Below, piece after piece: positions 28,994 to 38,074 of a DNA stretch of 64,000 nt. The number at the start of each line of letters is the position of its first letter. Position 1 is the first letter of the stretch. The DNA is taken from positions 434,001 through 498,000 of the forward strand of contig NZ_BCXH01000001.1 of the NCBI RefSeq assembly GCF_001895005.1. The letters run 5' to 3'. The position numbers and the translations under genes were made by a program. The DNA is from Rhodococcus yunnanensis NBRC 103083 (GTDB lineage Bacteria > Actinomycetota > Actinomycetes > Mycobacteriales > Mycobacteriaceae). Below the pieces are notes generated by a model that worked only from the letters and a program-made list of their open reading frames with translations, had not been told where the DNA came from and ran no database searches.

Positions 28994-31900
28994 ATGACTG
29001 CACATACTCAGCGCTTCCGCCCCACCCGCGCCGGCATCGTGAACCTGTGGGACTACCGCGATCAGGAGTTCTCCTTCGCGGACGGTCGGCTCGTGCTGCG
29101 TGGCCCCAACGGGTCGGGCAAGACCAAGGCCCTCGAAGTGCTGTTTCCGTTCGTGCTCGACGGCCGAATCGAACCCCGTCGTCTCAACCCGTTCGCGGGC
29201 GAAGAACGAACCATGAAGTCCAACCTCCTCTATCGCGGCCAGGAGAGCGCACATTCGTATGTCTGGATGGAGTTCGGGCGAGGCTCGCGCGAGTCCCCCG
29301 AGTCGGTCACCGTGGGCATCGGTATGCGTGCGAGCAAGCAGAACGACAAGGTCACGAGGTGGTATTTCGTCGCCGACGGCCGCGCGGGGGTCGATTTCTC
29401 GTTACTAGGATCCGACGATCGCCCGCTGACGAAGAAGCAACTCGCCGAGCAATTGGGCACCGATGCCATCACCGATCGCCCCGTCGACTATCGAGCCGCG
29501 ATCGACGCTCGCATGTTCGGCCTCGGCGCGCAGCGGTACGACCAGTTGATCAACCTGATTCTGACTCTGCGGCGGCCACAGCTCGCCAAGAACCTCGATC
29601 CGAAGGGTCTGTCGCAGGCGCTGACCGACGGTCTGCGTCCGCTCGACGACCAACTCGTCCTCGAAGCCGCTCGCTCCTTCAGCGACATGGAGGAAGTCGG
29701 CCGCGCCCTCGAAGGGCTTGCCCAGGCCGATCAGGCTGCGAAGAACTTCGTATCCGTCTACTCGAAATACCTTCGAGTGCAGGCACGATCGGATGTCGAG
29801 ACGGTGTCGAGGCGGCTCGAATCCGTCACCCACGCGACGACGGCTCATTTCGCGGCAGCAGCGCTGAAGGAACGTCGAATGGGAGAACGCGCCGCCGCCG
29901 AGAAGCGATTCGACGACGCTGAGCGCGCCCTCGATCAAGCCCTCGCAGACCGCGAGACTCTGCAGCGCTCGAGTGCCTACGAGGGCAAGCAGCAACTCGA
30001 CGATCTTGCCGAATCCGCCGCGAAACTGAAGGTGTCCGCGGCTCAGCAGACCGAACGTGCCCGCAAGGCGCAATCGGATCTGGAACAGCGATCCACCGAG
30101 TCTGCGCTCGCGGAGGCAGCACTCCGTGATTCCGTCGCAGCTCTGACCCGCGCCGAGGACGATCTGCAGCTGGCCGCGGAAGATGCAGGAATCGTCTGGA
30201 CGTCGACACCTGCGAGTGCGCGAAGCGATCAGTTCAGCACGGCACTTCGGGGACACGCCGAAGAACGAGACGGTGACGTCCGGGCAGTCCGGGAGGCGCT
30301 GAGCACGGTCGAGAAAGCAACCACCGAACGAGCACGAGCGGACAAGAGCGCATCCCGCGCACGAGAACTCCTCGACGCAGCACGCGCCGCCGTCTCCGAG
30401 GCAGAGGCGACCGTAGAACTAGCGCGGGCGCAGTACGCGTCGGGACTCCGGGCGTGGTGGTCTCAGCACTCGGGGTCGTACGCGTCCGCCGACATCACCG
30501 TTGCCGCGTTCGAGGCCCTCGATGCGGCCGTCCCCCACATCGGCGAGGACGACGCTCCCAGTCTCGACTCGGTGCTCGCCGACGCCTCCGCCGACGGACT
30601 CGAATCGGTCCGAGCACGCCGAACGCAGGCCTCGGTCACAGCGACGACTCTGGCCGAAGAGTTGACGTCGATGCGGGCAGAGCGACAGTCGGTCAGCGCG
30701 CAGCACGACGATGCTCCCCCGGCGTTCGCGGCGCGTACGTCCTCGCGTGACGGGCTCGAAGGCGCTCCGCTGTGGCAGCTCGTGCGGTTCGCCGACGGCG
30801 TCGATCCCGCCGAGGCTGCAGGAGTCGAGGCCGCATTGCATGCCGCCAACCTGCTGGACGGGTGGGTCTCGTCTGCCTCGATCCCCGAGTCGGCCGCGGT
30901 GCCCAAGTCCTCGGCCGCGGTGCCCAAGTCCTCGGCCGCGGTGCCCAAGTCCTCGGCCGCGGTGCCCAAGTCCATGGAATCGGACCAGTTCCTTGTCCCC
31001 TCCCCCGAGTCCGAACGTCCTGCCGGGTCGACGGTTGCCGACGTCCTGGAGATCGAACCGGGAACTGCTGTACCGGAGGGAACGGTCCGCGCGATTCTGG
31101 AGTCGATCGCTCTGCATCGCGAGCACGGCGAGCCCGAGGCCGCGGCCGTGTCGATCGGAGTGGACGGTCGCTTCTGGCAGGGCGTACAGCGAGGACGGCA
31201 CGTCAAGACCGATGCCGAGTACATCGGTGCCACGGCGCGTGCGCGCCGTCGCGCAGCCCGTATCGCCGAACTCGATGCGTCGATCACCTCGACCGAAGCG
31301 AGTCTCGTTGCGGCACAGGAGCAAGACCGTTCGGCAGCCGAGCTGCTGCGGGGGCTCGCCGCCGCAGCCAAGGCGCTGCCGAAGGTCACCGGCATCGTCA
31401 AGGCGCAGAAGTCGGTCACCGAGTCGGCCGGTGCACTACGCACGTCCTCGGCCGGTTCGACGGCAGCAGACGGCGAACTCGATCAGGCGATCGCGGAGCT
31501 CTCCGCCAAGGAGAAGCACCTTCGCACCACTGCCGTTGCCCACAGAACGCCGCACACGTCCCGCGACATCGACTCACTCGCAGCGGCGATCCGACATTTC
31601 GAGAATCAAGGCGCCCTCGTGCTCCGCCGTCGCGGCGAACACGTCCGCGAAACCGAGCGCGGCCGCGAGGCACTCAACCGACTGGAGGAGACGACGGGCC
31701 TCGCCGAGGAGCTCGCCGAAGAAGCAGCGATCGCCGAGGAGAACCATCTTCAGCAGGTTCAGCGGCTGGAGATACTGAGCGAGAAGCTCGGTGCGACGGC
31801 GGATCAGATCAACGCCGACCTCGAGCAAGCGCGAGAGCGTATCGAGAAATGCAAGGTCGAGCAGCGCGCAGCGCGCAAAGCCGACAAGGATGCAGGCGAA

Positions 31901-33256
31901 GCGATCGGCAAGGCCGAGGGCGCGTGCAACACGGCTCAGGAGAGCCTGCGCGCTGCCCTGACCGAAACACTCGGCGACACCGCACGCCTCGCGCCCTATG
32001 CGCGCAAGGATCTGCTCACCATCCTGGGTGTGCAGCAGGTGTACTCGTGGCCGGCGAGCGATTCCGCATGGCTCACCGTCGATCAGATTCTGTACCGCAT
32101 CCAGAGCGCTACGTCTCCTGACGAGGAACTTCAGGTGCTCCCGACCGTGGTGCACCAACTGCACGGCGCACTCGATGTCGCCACCGCATCGGTCAAGGCG
32201 AGCGACACCTACCGGAAGAGCACGCGGACCGCGTTGACCGGCGCTTTGCAGGAGTTCGACTCCCAGCTCGCTGCGTCGGGTCAGGACTACCGCCTGCAGT
32301 GGGATGCTCCGGACGGATTGACCGTCGTGCGTGTCCAGGACGAGCAGGGGTACTCCTCGGTCGGAGAGTTCGCGGACCGAATCGGTGACGCTCGATCCAA
32401 CCAGGAACTGCTGCTCACCGAACACGAACGCCGGATCCTCGAGGACGCACTGCTCACCGGTTTGGCGCAGCAGATTCACGAGCGGACCGTCGACGCTCGC
32501 GAGTTGATCGCTCAGATGTCCACCGAGATGAAGCAGCGAAAGATGTCCTCGGGCAACACCATCGGTGTCCACTGGGTGCTCGCGGACAACCTGGACGACG
32601 GTGCACGTTCGATCTCGAAGCTGCTCGATCGCGACGCATCGGGATTGAACGCGGACGATCTCGCGTCGATGCGGGCCCATTTCGCGTCGGAGATCCGGAT
32701 CGCGCGCGCCGCACATCCCGAGCGGTCGTACCCGGAGATTCTCGCCACGACTCTGGACTACCGGCGATGGCGAGTCTTCTCGTTCACCCTCATTCGGGGC
32801 GATGGGACCGAGGACAGATTGACGGTCGCCCGGCACAGTGCACTGTCCGGCGGTGAGCAGTCGGTCTCGCTCCACCTGCCACTGTTCGCAGCCGCTCACG
32901 TCATGCTGTCCTCCGCCGACCCGCACTCGCCCAGACTTCTGGCACTGGACGAGGCGTTCGCGGGTGTCGACGACAACGGACGCAGCGAATTGCTCGGCCT
33001 GAGTGTGCAATTCGACCTCGACCTGTTCATGACCGGTTACGACCTCTGGATCACGTACTCCCACGTTCCCGGGTGCGCCCACTACGACCTCGCGCACTCG
33101 ACGGCCGAGAACACCGTCAGTGCAGCTCTGTTGGTCTGGGAGAACGGAGAACTGTTCGCCGAACACGACGGGACAGACCTCGCTGCGGCACTCGGCTCGC
33201 CGCTGACTCGGCGGGTGCCGACCCGCGCGGAGGGTGGGCTGGAATTTGCCCAGTGA
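28994..33256 (+). CDS. jetC: Wadjet type II SMC-like ATPase JetC (TIGR02680)
   Basis: 1420-aa SMC/MksB-like protein, the motor that extrudes loops of circular plasmid DNA. The N-terminal head has Walker A GPNGSGKT at 37-44. Coiled coils run about 260-580 and 830-1010. Between them is a hinge-like region (about 585-800) that contains the tandem SAAVPKS repeats at 633-660. The C-terminal head has the ABC signature LSGGEQ at 1284-1289 and Walker B LLALDEAF with Asp1319/Glu1320, so ATP hydrolysis should be intact. ATG follows the jetB stop directly. The last 23 bp overlap jetD. Confidence 0.9.
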   Translation: MTAHTQRFRPTRAGIVNLWDYRDQEFSFADGRLVLRGPNGSGKTKALEVLFPFVLDGRIEPRRLNPFAGEERTMKSNLLYRGQESAHSYVWMEFGRGSRESPESVTVGIGMRASKQNDKVTRWYFVADGRAGVDFSLLGSDDRPLTKKQLAEQLGTDAITDRPVDYRAAIDARMFGLGAQRYDQLINLILTLRRPQLAKNLDPKGLSQALTDGLRPLDDQLVLEAARSFSDMEEVGRALEGLAQADQAAKNFVSVYSKYLRVQARSDVETVSRRLESVTHATTAHFAAAALKERRMGERAAAEKRFDDAERALDQALADRETLQRSSAYEGKQQLDDLAESAAKLKVSAAQQTERARKAQSDLEQRSTESALAEAALRDSVAALTRAEDDLQLAAEDAGIVWTSTPASARSDQFSTALRGHAEERDGDVRAVREALSTVEKATTERARADKSASRARELLDAARAAVSEAEATVELARAQYASGLRAWWSQHSGSYASADITVAAFEALDAAVPHIGEDDAPSLDSVLADASADGLESVRARRTQASVTATTLAEELTSMRAERQSVSAQHDDAPPAFAARTSSRDGLEGAPLWQLVRFADGVDPAEAAGVEAALHAANLLDGWVSSASIPESAAVPKSSAAVPKSSAAVPKSSAAVPKSMESDQFLVPSPESERPAGSTVADVLEIEPGTAVPEGTVRAILESIALHREHGEPEAAAVSIGVDGRFWQGVQRGRHVKTDAEYIGATARARRRAARIAELDASITSTEASLVAAQEQDRSAAELLRGLAAAAKALPKVTGIVKAQKSVTESAGALRTSSAGSTAADGELDQAIAELSAKEKHLRTTAVAHRTPHTSRDIDSLAAAIRHFENQGALVLRRRGEHVRETERGREALNRLEETTGLAEELAEEAAIAEENHLQQVQRLEILSEKLGATADQINADLEQARERIEKCKVEQRAARKADKDAGEAIGKAEGACNTAQESLRAALTETLGDTARLAPYARKDLLTILGVQQVYSWPASDSAWLTVDQILYRIQSATSPDEELQVLPTVVHQLHGALDVATASVKASDTYRKSTRTALTGALQEFDSQLAASGQDYRLQWDAPDGLTVVRVQDEQGYSSVGEFADRIGDARSNQELLLTEHERRILEDALLTGLAQQIHERTVDARELIAQMSTEMKQRKMSSGNTIGVHWVLADNLDDGARSISKLLDRDASGLNADDLASMRAHFASEIRIARAAHPERSYPEILATTLDYRRWRVFSFTLIRGDGTEDRLTVARHSALSGGEQSVSLHLPLFAAAHVMLSSADPHSPRLLALDEAFAGVDDNGRSELLGLSVQFDLDLFMTGYDLWITYSHVPGCAHYDLAHSTAENTVSAALLVWENGELFAEHDGTDLAAALGSPLTRRVPTRAEGGLEFAQ
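30890..30973 (+). repeat. Four perfect 21-bp tandem repeats inside jetC
   Basis: Four identical, directly adjacent units of 7 codons, each encoding SAAVPKS, in the middle of jetC. The unit length keeps the reading frame, so copy-number change would shorten or lengthen a hinge-region loop without breaking the protein. Confidence 0.95.
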
Positions 33257-34505
33257 CGACGGTAGTTGGCGCGGCACTCCCGAACTCGACACGCTGCTGA
33301 GCGCTGCGCGCAAGAAACTGGAATCGAACTGGCTGACAGTCGGCGGCAACATCACGGTGCACCTCGGCGATCCCCCCGAACTGTGGCGACTGTGCAGTGC
33401 AATCTCGCGATCGAATGCGGGCTTGCACAGCCGGGCGAAATCGACGCGGCTCGACCTCGCGCGTTTCGACGAGTGGCTCGCACACCCTCTGAACGGCGGA
33501 AAAGGCCTGATCGACACTCTCGACGAGGCTGCGCCACTGCAGGATCGCAAGCGGATCGCCGCGGACAAAGCAGACGTCAAGGCACACGCACTCGCCGATG
33601 CACGGGACCTGCTGTCCGCCACGACGCACGGCGACTGGGCAAACCACTGGTTGTCTTCGCTGCTCAACCAAGACGGGACGCTCGGCGGTCGAGTCGCCGT
33701 CGAAGCGCTCGACGTCGCGGCGAAGGTACTGGCAGTCCTTCCAGTCGACGGTCTGTCACTGACCGAACTCGCCGAACTCGCATGCGGGGACACCAAAGCG
33801 TTGTCCTCGGGCGGGGCGCCGCGGCTCGTGCTCGATGCGCTCTCGTTGCGCGAAGGCGTACCGAGACCCGTCGACCCGGTCGGAGTGAGGCTTCTGTGGG
33901 AGACAGCAGGAGTGTCGGTCGACGCGTTGTCGAGCCGCGTGGTCGTCCTCGGCTATCGAGTGCACGAGGACCACCGAATTGCGCAGTGGCTGAACGACGC
34001 TGCGGACGACGGCATCCCGTTTCCGCTGACCCTGGACATGCTCGTCCGCGGCGCACTGACCAACACCGCAGACCGGATTCACGTGTGCGAGAACATCGCC
34101 GTCGTTGCGGCCGCGGCCCGCACACTCGGAAGCCGCTCGTCCACGATCGTCTGCACGGACGGCCAGCCGTCGGCGGCGCTGCACAAGCTGTTGGCGGGTA
34201 TCGGACCCGGCACCGAGTTACTGTGGCGCAACGACTTCGACTGGCCGGGCCTGCAGATGACGACTCGCGCTGTCCAGCGTTACGGCGCGCGTCCTTGGCG
34301 GATGGACACCGAGTCCTACCTGGGCGCCCTCGACGCCAGGAACTCCGAACCGTTGAAGGGGTACCAGGGACCGAGTGCGTGGGACCCCGCTCTCGCCGTC
34401 GCGATGCACGAGAAGGGGCGTGCCGTCATGGAAGAGCGGCTCGTCCCCCAGCTCGTGAGCGACCTGACCCTTCCCGACGAGTCAGCGCAGCGACACTCCC
34501 AGTAG
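33234..34505 (+). CDS. jetD: Wadjet type II nuclease JetD (TIGR02679, DUF3323/DUF2399)
   Basis: 423-aa protein. The N-terminal DUF3323 region (about 14-230) is followed by the DUF2399 toprim-like end: [16 protein letters not shown] (Asp309 at the acidic position) and [12 protein letters not shown] with Asp334 and Asp336. JetD is the topoisomerase VI-like nuclease that cleaves plasmid DNA extruded by JetABC (family knowledge). The start is GTG at 33234, overlapping jetC by 23 bp, or TTG at 33246. It ends by overlapping the 3' end of mshC, on the other strand, by 24 bp. Confidence 0.85.
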   Translation: MGWNLPSDDGSWRGTPELDTLLSAARKKLESNWLTVGGNITVHLGDPPELWRLCSAISRSNAGLHSRAKSTRLDLARFDEWLAHPLNGGKGLIDTLDEAAPLQDRKRIAADKADVKAHALADARDLLSATTHGDWANHWLSSLLNQDGTLGGRVAVEALDVAAKVLAVLPVDGLSLTELAELACGDTKALSSGGAPRLVLDALSLREGVPRPVDPVGVRLLWETAGVSVDALSSRVVVLGYRVHEDHRIAQWLNDAADDGIPFPLTLDMLVRGALTNTADRIHVCENIAVVAAAARTLGSRSSTIVCTDGQPSAALHKLLAGIGPGTELLWRNDFDWPGLQMTTRAVQRYGARPWRMDTESYLGALDARNSEPLKGYQGPSAWDPALAVAMHEKGRAVMEERLVPQLVSDLTLPDESAQRHSQ

Positions 34506-35723
34506 CGCGTCGACTGCATCGGCGAACGCGCCGGGCGCCGAGGCGTCCGAACCGCCCTGCTCCACAGCGAAACTCGCCCATGCGTCGAGCGCATCGAGTG
34601 CCTTCGGTGTGTCGAGGTCGTCGGCGAGGTGCTGCCGCAGTCGCACGATGACGTCGTCGGCGCTGACCGCCGACTCGAGCGCTGCGGCGCCGCGCCACAG
34701 CTTCAGCCGGGTGTGTGCGCGCTCGAGGACCTCGTCCGTCCACGCCCGATCCTGGCGGTAGTGCCCCGACAGCAGGCCGAGGCGTATCGCGGCCGGGTCG
34801 ACATTGTCGGCGCGCAGTTTCGATACGAATACCAGGTTGCCGCGGCTCTTGGACATCTTCTCACCGTCGAGACCGATCATCCCGGTGTGGACGTAGTGAC
34901 GGGCGAACCGTCCGTCACCCGAGATCGCCTCGGCGTGCGCAGCCGAGAACTCGTGGTGCGGGAATATGAGGTCGCTTCCGCCGCCCTGGACGTCGAAGCC
35001 GGTTCCGATGCGGTTCAACGCAATTGCCGCACATTCGATGTGCCACCCGGGTCGGCCGAGTCCGAACGGCGACGGCCACGACGGCTCGCCCTTTCGCTCC
35101 GCACGCCACAGCAGTGCATCGAGAGGATTGCGCTTGCCTGCACGATCGGGGTCACCTCCGCGCTCGGCGAAGAACGTGTCCATCGTGGCTCGGTCGTAGC
35201 CGGATTCGTATCCGAACTCCTCGGTGGCGTCGGCCCGAAAGTAGACGTCCGGGAACTCGGAGTCGTCGACGACGTAGGCCGCTCCCGACGCGAGGAGCTT
35301 CTCGACCAGTTCGATGACCTCGTCGATCGATTCGACTGCGCCGATGTAGTCCCGAGGCGGCAGCACCCGGAGCGCTTCCATGTCCTCGCGGAACAGTGCG
35401 ATCTCGCGGTTGCCCAGGTCGATCCAGTTCACGCCGTCGCGATCTGCACGCTCGAACAACGGGTCGTCGACGTCGGTGACGTTCTGGACGTAGTGAACCT
35501 CGTGTCCGGCGTCGCGCCACAGTCTATTGACGATATCGAAGGTGAGATACGTCGCGGCGTGGCCGAGGTGCGTGGCGTCGTACGGCGTGATACCGCAGAC
35601 GTACATCTTCGCTTCGGCACCCGGTGTGACCGGGCGCACCTGCCGATCCGCTGTGTCGTACAACCGGAGCGGAGGTCCCTGACCGGGAATCGACGGAACG
35701 GCTGTGTCGGACCAAGACTGCAT
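34482..35723 (-). CDS. mshC: L-cysteine:1D-myo-inosityl 2-amino-2-deoxy-D-glucopyranoside ligase MshC
   Basis: 413-aa ligase of mycothiol biosynthesis, a relative of cysteinyl-tRNA synthetase. It joins Cys to GlcN-Ins using ATP. The start region [19 protein letters not shown] and [21 protein letters not shown] (the HIGH-like motif) are typical of MshC and not of CysS; the KMSKS-like loop is [17 protein letters not shown] lies seven bases before the ATG. It lies downstream of the SCO1664-type gene on the same strand, a conserved actinobacterial neighbourhood, and runs tail-to-tail into jetD. Confidence 0.95.
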   Translation of the reverse strand: MQSWSDTAVPSIPGQGPPLRLYDTADRQVRPVTPGAEAKMYVCGITPYDATHLGHAATYLTFDIVNRLWRDAGHEVHYVQNVTDVDDPLFERADRDGVNWIDLGNREIALFREDMEALRVLPPRDYIGAVESIDEVIELVEKLLASGAAYVVDDSEFPDVYFRADATEEFGYESGYDRATMDTFFAERGGDPDRAGKRNPLDALLWRAERKGEPSWPSPFGLGRPGWHIECAAIALNRIGTGFDVQGGGSDLIFPHHEFSAAHAEAISGDGRFARHYVHTGMIGLDGEKMSKSRGNLVFVSKLRADNVDPAAIRLGLLSGHYRQDRAWTDEVLERAHTRLKLWRGAAALESAVSADDVIVRLRQHLADDLDTPKALDALDAWASFAVEQGGSDASAPGAFADAVDALLGVSLR

Positions 35724-35730
35724 GGAGATG

Positions 35731-35736
35731 AGCTTA
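35731..35736 (-). promoter_or_regulatory. -10 element of a leaderless mshC promoter
   Basis: Minus-strand TAAGCT seven bases before the mshC ATG, in the 24-bp gap after the SCO1664-family gene. Confidence 0.4.
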
Positions 35737-35747
35737 TCGGAGACGAA

Positions 35748-36602
35748 TCAGAAAGCGGGCCACGGTATCGGCCTGCTGGATCGAGGCTCGGGCATGACGG
35801 GCTTCGCGATCAACGCTCGGGCACGATCGAGCAGAGCCTCGATCTCGTGCTCGGTGATGTGATCGCGCAGACGAGGTTCCACCGCGGTGGCGAACGAATC
35901 GACGAACACGACGACATCGCTCATCAGTGCGTCGTCGACGGCTGCCCCTGCCCAGCCCCAGAGAACCGTTCGCAGCTTGTCCTCGGAATGCAGGCAGATG
36001 CCGTGATCGACCCCGTAGACGTACCCGTCGAGACCTTCGAGTGCGTGACCGCCCTTGCGGTCGGCGTTGTTGAGAAGGACGTCGAGGACCGCCATGCGTT
36101 GCAACCGTGGGTCGTCTGCATGGATCAGCGCCACTTCCTCGCCGTCACCGTCGTAGGCCTGAAGGACCGGAATCCAGCCCGATGGCACCAGGTCGGGCGG
36201 GCAGATATCGACGAGATCGATACGCGAGCCGTCTTCACCGTGTCGTTCGGGAGTATCGATCCACCGCTGCACCATGCCGGGCCCGAAGGGACCGTCCCGC
36301 AGAATCGTCGTGGGAACGACACCCCACCCGAGCGCGTCGGATATCTCGAACGAGGCGATCTCCCGACCGGCAAGTGTTCCGTCGGGAAAGTCCCACAACG
36401 GAACTTCACCACGGATCGGCTTGTACACGCAGCGCACCGGCGCCGACGGTTCCGCCGACCCGTCTGCGTTCAGCACCGCCTCGTCGTTCAGCACCGCCTC
36501 GTCGTTCAGCACCGCCTCGTCGTTCAGCACCGCCTCGCACACGAGGGTCGCGTTGCTTGCGGACACCACTCGTCCGATGACGGTCAGCTCACCGTTCTCC
36601 AT
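35748..36602 (-). CDS. SCO1664-family protein (PI-kinase-like fold)
   Basis: 284-aa member of the SCO1664 family (TIGR03843), distantly like phosphatidylinositol 3/4-kinases. The N-terminus (ELTVIGRVVSASNATLVC) is followed by four EAVLN(D/A) repeats at residues 23-46 and then VYKPIRGEVPLWDFPDGTLAGREIASF, which fits the nucleotide-binding region; DVLLNNADRKGGHAL and VYGVDHGICLH provide the catalytic-loop-like and metal-binding motifs. Substrate unknown. ATG at 36602, 35 bp after the DUF3090 stop. It lies between DUF3090 and mshC, as in other actinobacteria, so a link to that operon is likely, but the reaction is not established. Confidence 0.85.
   Translation of the reverse strand: MENGELTVIGRVVSASNATLVCEAVLNDEAVLNDEAVLNDEAVLNADGSAEPSAPVRCVYKPIRGEVPLWDFPDGTLAGREIASFEISDALGWGVVPTTILRDGPFGPGMVQRWIDTPERHGEDGSRIDLVDICPPDLVPSGWIPVLQAYDGDGEEVALIHADDPRLQRMAVLDVLLNNADRKGGHALEGLDGYVYGVDHGICLHSEDKLRTVLWGWAGAAVDDALMSDVVVFVDSFATAVEPRLRDHITEHEIEALLDRARALIAKPVMPEPRSSRPIPWPAF
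36468..36539 (-). repeat. Four 18-bp tandem repeats in the SCO1664-family gene
   Basis: Units GTTCAGCACCGCCTCGTC on the plus strand; the fourth differs at two final bases. They encode EAVLND repeats in frame, near the N-terminus. Confidence 0.95.
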
Positions 36603-36637
36603 CACGGAGCGCCCCGCGAACAGCGGCCTGTCTTCGA

Positions 36638-37231
36638 TCAAAGCTCGTCGCCCAATTCCGACGGCGAACCGAACGACGCGTCCCGTCGATACCCGTTCGA
36701 GCGGACACAGGTGTGCCCCTCCTGCGCGAGGGGCTGGCCGCAGAGCGGGCACGGTGCGCGCCCTGCCGCGATGACGCGCTCGGAACGCAGCGCGAATTCG
36801 CGGGCTTGGATCGGGGTGAGGAAGACGCGAACGGCATCGGGGCCCTCGTCGGTGTCGTCGAGTACGACCGACTCGTCCACCTCGGTCTCACTGACCGCCA
36901 GCAGTTCCACGACGACGGCATTGGCGTCGGCGTCCCACCCGAGCCCCATCGTCCCCACCCGAAATTCGGTGTCGATCGGAGTCAACAGCGGACTCGTATC
37001 GCCCAACGATGTCTCCTCGGGCGGCACATCGGCGCCGAATCGACGGTGGACCTCGTCCAACAGCAGACCCATGCGGTCCGCGAGGACCTGCACCTGTTGC
37101 TTCTCCAGCGCGACCGACACGACGCGGGCCTCGTGAACGGCCTGGAGGAAGAACGATCGGTCGCCCGGTTCACCCACGGTCCCCGCGACAAATCGATCAG
37201 GGGTGCGGAAAACATGTATTGCGCGTGGCAT
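36638..37231 (-). CDS. DUF3090 family protein
   Basis: 197-aa protein of the DUF3090 family, of unknown function. The start MPRAIHVFRTPDRFVAGTVG is preceded by a GGAGGT ribosome site and fixes ATG at 37231, although the frame is open upstream to 37585. Near the C-terminus CPLCGQPLAQEGHTC is a probable zinc site of the C-x2-C ... H-x-C kind. Always found between a histidine phosphatase and the SCO1664-type gene in actinobacteria, as here. Confidence 0.92.
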   Translation of the reverse strand: MPRAIHVFRTPDRFVAGTVGEPGDRSFFLQAVHEARVVSVALEKQQVQVLADRMGLLLDEVHRRFGADVPPEETSLGDTSPLLTPIDTEFRVGTMGLGWDADANAVVVELLAVSETEVDESVVLDDTDEGPDAVRVFLTPIQAREFALRSERVIAAGRAPCPLCGQPLAQEGHTCVRSNGYRRDASFGSPSELGDEL

Positions 37232-37308
37232 TGCACCTCCTGGGTTTCGCAACGTACAAGGAACCGCAGTTTCGGATCCTTCACCTTCATTATCCGCTAT
37301 CGGCTCGC

Positions 37309-38034
37309 CTACGTTCCGGAACCTCCGCCCGGAACCGCGTCGGAGTCCGAGCCTGCCTGAGATTCCGGTCCGGTCTCGGCACCTGCTGTCGCAGCCGCCG
37401 GGGTCGCCGGTACCAGCCCGGAAAGATCGAGCCCTGTGTCGTTGGTACGGAGCACGAACGGCCTGGTCGAGGTATACCGCACAACGCTCACAGATGCCGG
37501 ATCGGCCACGATCCGTTGGAACGAATCGAGATGACACCCCAGTGCGTCGGCGAGAATCGATTTGATGACGTCGCCGTGGGTGCACGCCACCCAGAGAACG
37601 TCACGACCGTATTCCTCGGCCAGACGTGCGTCGTGCTCACGAATCGCGGCCACTGCCCTCGCCTGGACCTGCGCGAGCCCTTCGCCGCCGGGAAACACCG
37701 CGGCGGATGGGTGCTGCTGTACTACCTTCCACAGCGGCTCACCGAGAAGCTCCTTGATTGGCCGCCCGGTCCACGATCCGTAGTCGACCTCGAGCAACCT
37801 GTCCTCCACGACCGGGGTCAGCCCACGACGTGACGCCAGCGGCTCGACGGTCTGCTCGCACCGCTGCAACGGCGACCGGACGATCTCCTCGATCGGCAGC
37901 GATCCCAGACGTTCGGCGACGAGCGCTGCCTGTTCCGTTCCTCGGTCGTCGAGACTCACTCCGACCGAACGACCCGCAAGCGTGCCCGCCGTGTTGGAAG
38001 TCGACCGGCCGTGTCGAAGCAAGATCACCGTCAT
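37309..38034 (-). CDS. Histidine phosphatase superfamily protein (phosphoglycerate mutase-like)
   Basis: 241-aa protein with the RHG motif LLRHGRST (catalytic His8) at the N-terminus, the second catalytic region with RSPLQRCEQT, Glu in LLEVDYGSWTG, and the second catalytic His in CTHGDVIKSI. The last roughly 40 residues are Ala/Pro/Gly/Ser rich and disordered. The family includes mycobacterial acid phosphatases encoded next to DUF3090; the substrate here is unknown. The start ATG at 38034 has TAGGCT six bases upstream. Confidence 0.9.
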   Translation of the reverse strand: MTVILLRHGRSTSNTAGTLAGRSVGVSLDDRGTEQAALVAERLGSLPIEEIVRSPLQRCEQTVEPLASRRGLTPVVEDRLLEVDYGSWTGRPIKELLGEPLWKVVQQHPSAAVFPGGEGLAQVQARAVAAIREHDARLAEEYGRDVLWVACTHGDVIKSILADALGCHLDSFQRIVADPASVSVVRYTSTRPFVLRTNDTGLDLSGLVPATPAAATAGAETGPESQAGSDSDAVPGGGSGT

Positions 38035-38040
38035 GCCGCA

Positions 38041-38046
38041 AGCCTA
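38041..38046 (-). promoter_or_regulatory. -10 element of a leaderless histidine phosphatase promoter
   Basis: Minus-strand TAGGCT six bases before the ATG at 38034. It lies directly after the uppP stop at 38075. Confidence 0.45.
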
Positions 38047-38074
38047 GTAGTGGGTTCCGACGAGTGGACGACGG

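Noticed and set aside
30890..30973. Direct repeats as a CRISPR-like array
   Set aside because: Units are contiguous without spacers and are in frame inside jetC.
34482..35723. Cysteinyl-tRNA synthetase (CysS)
   Set aside because: The N-terminus and length are those of MshC, and the gene lies in the conserved mshC neighbourhood.
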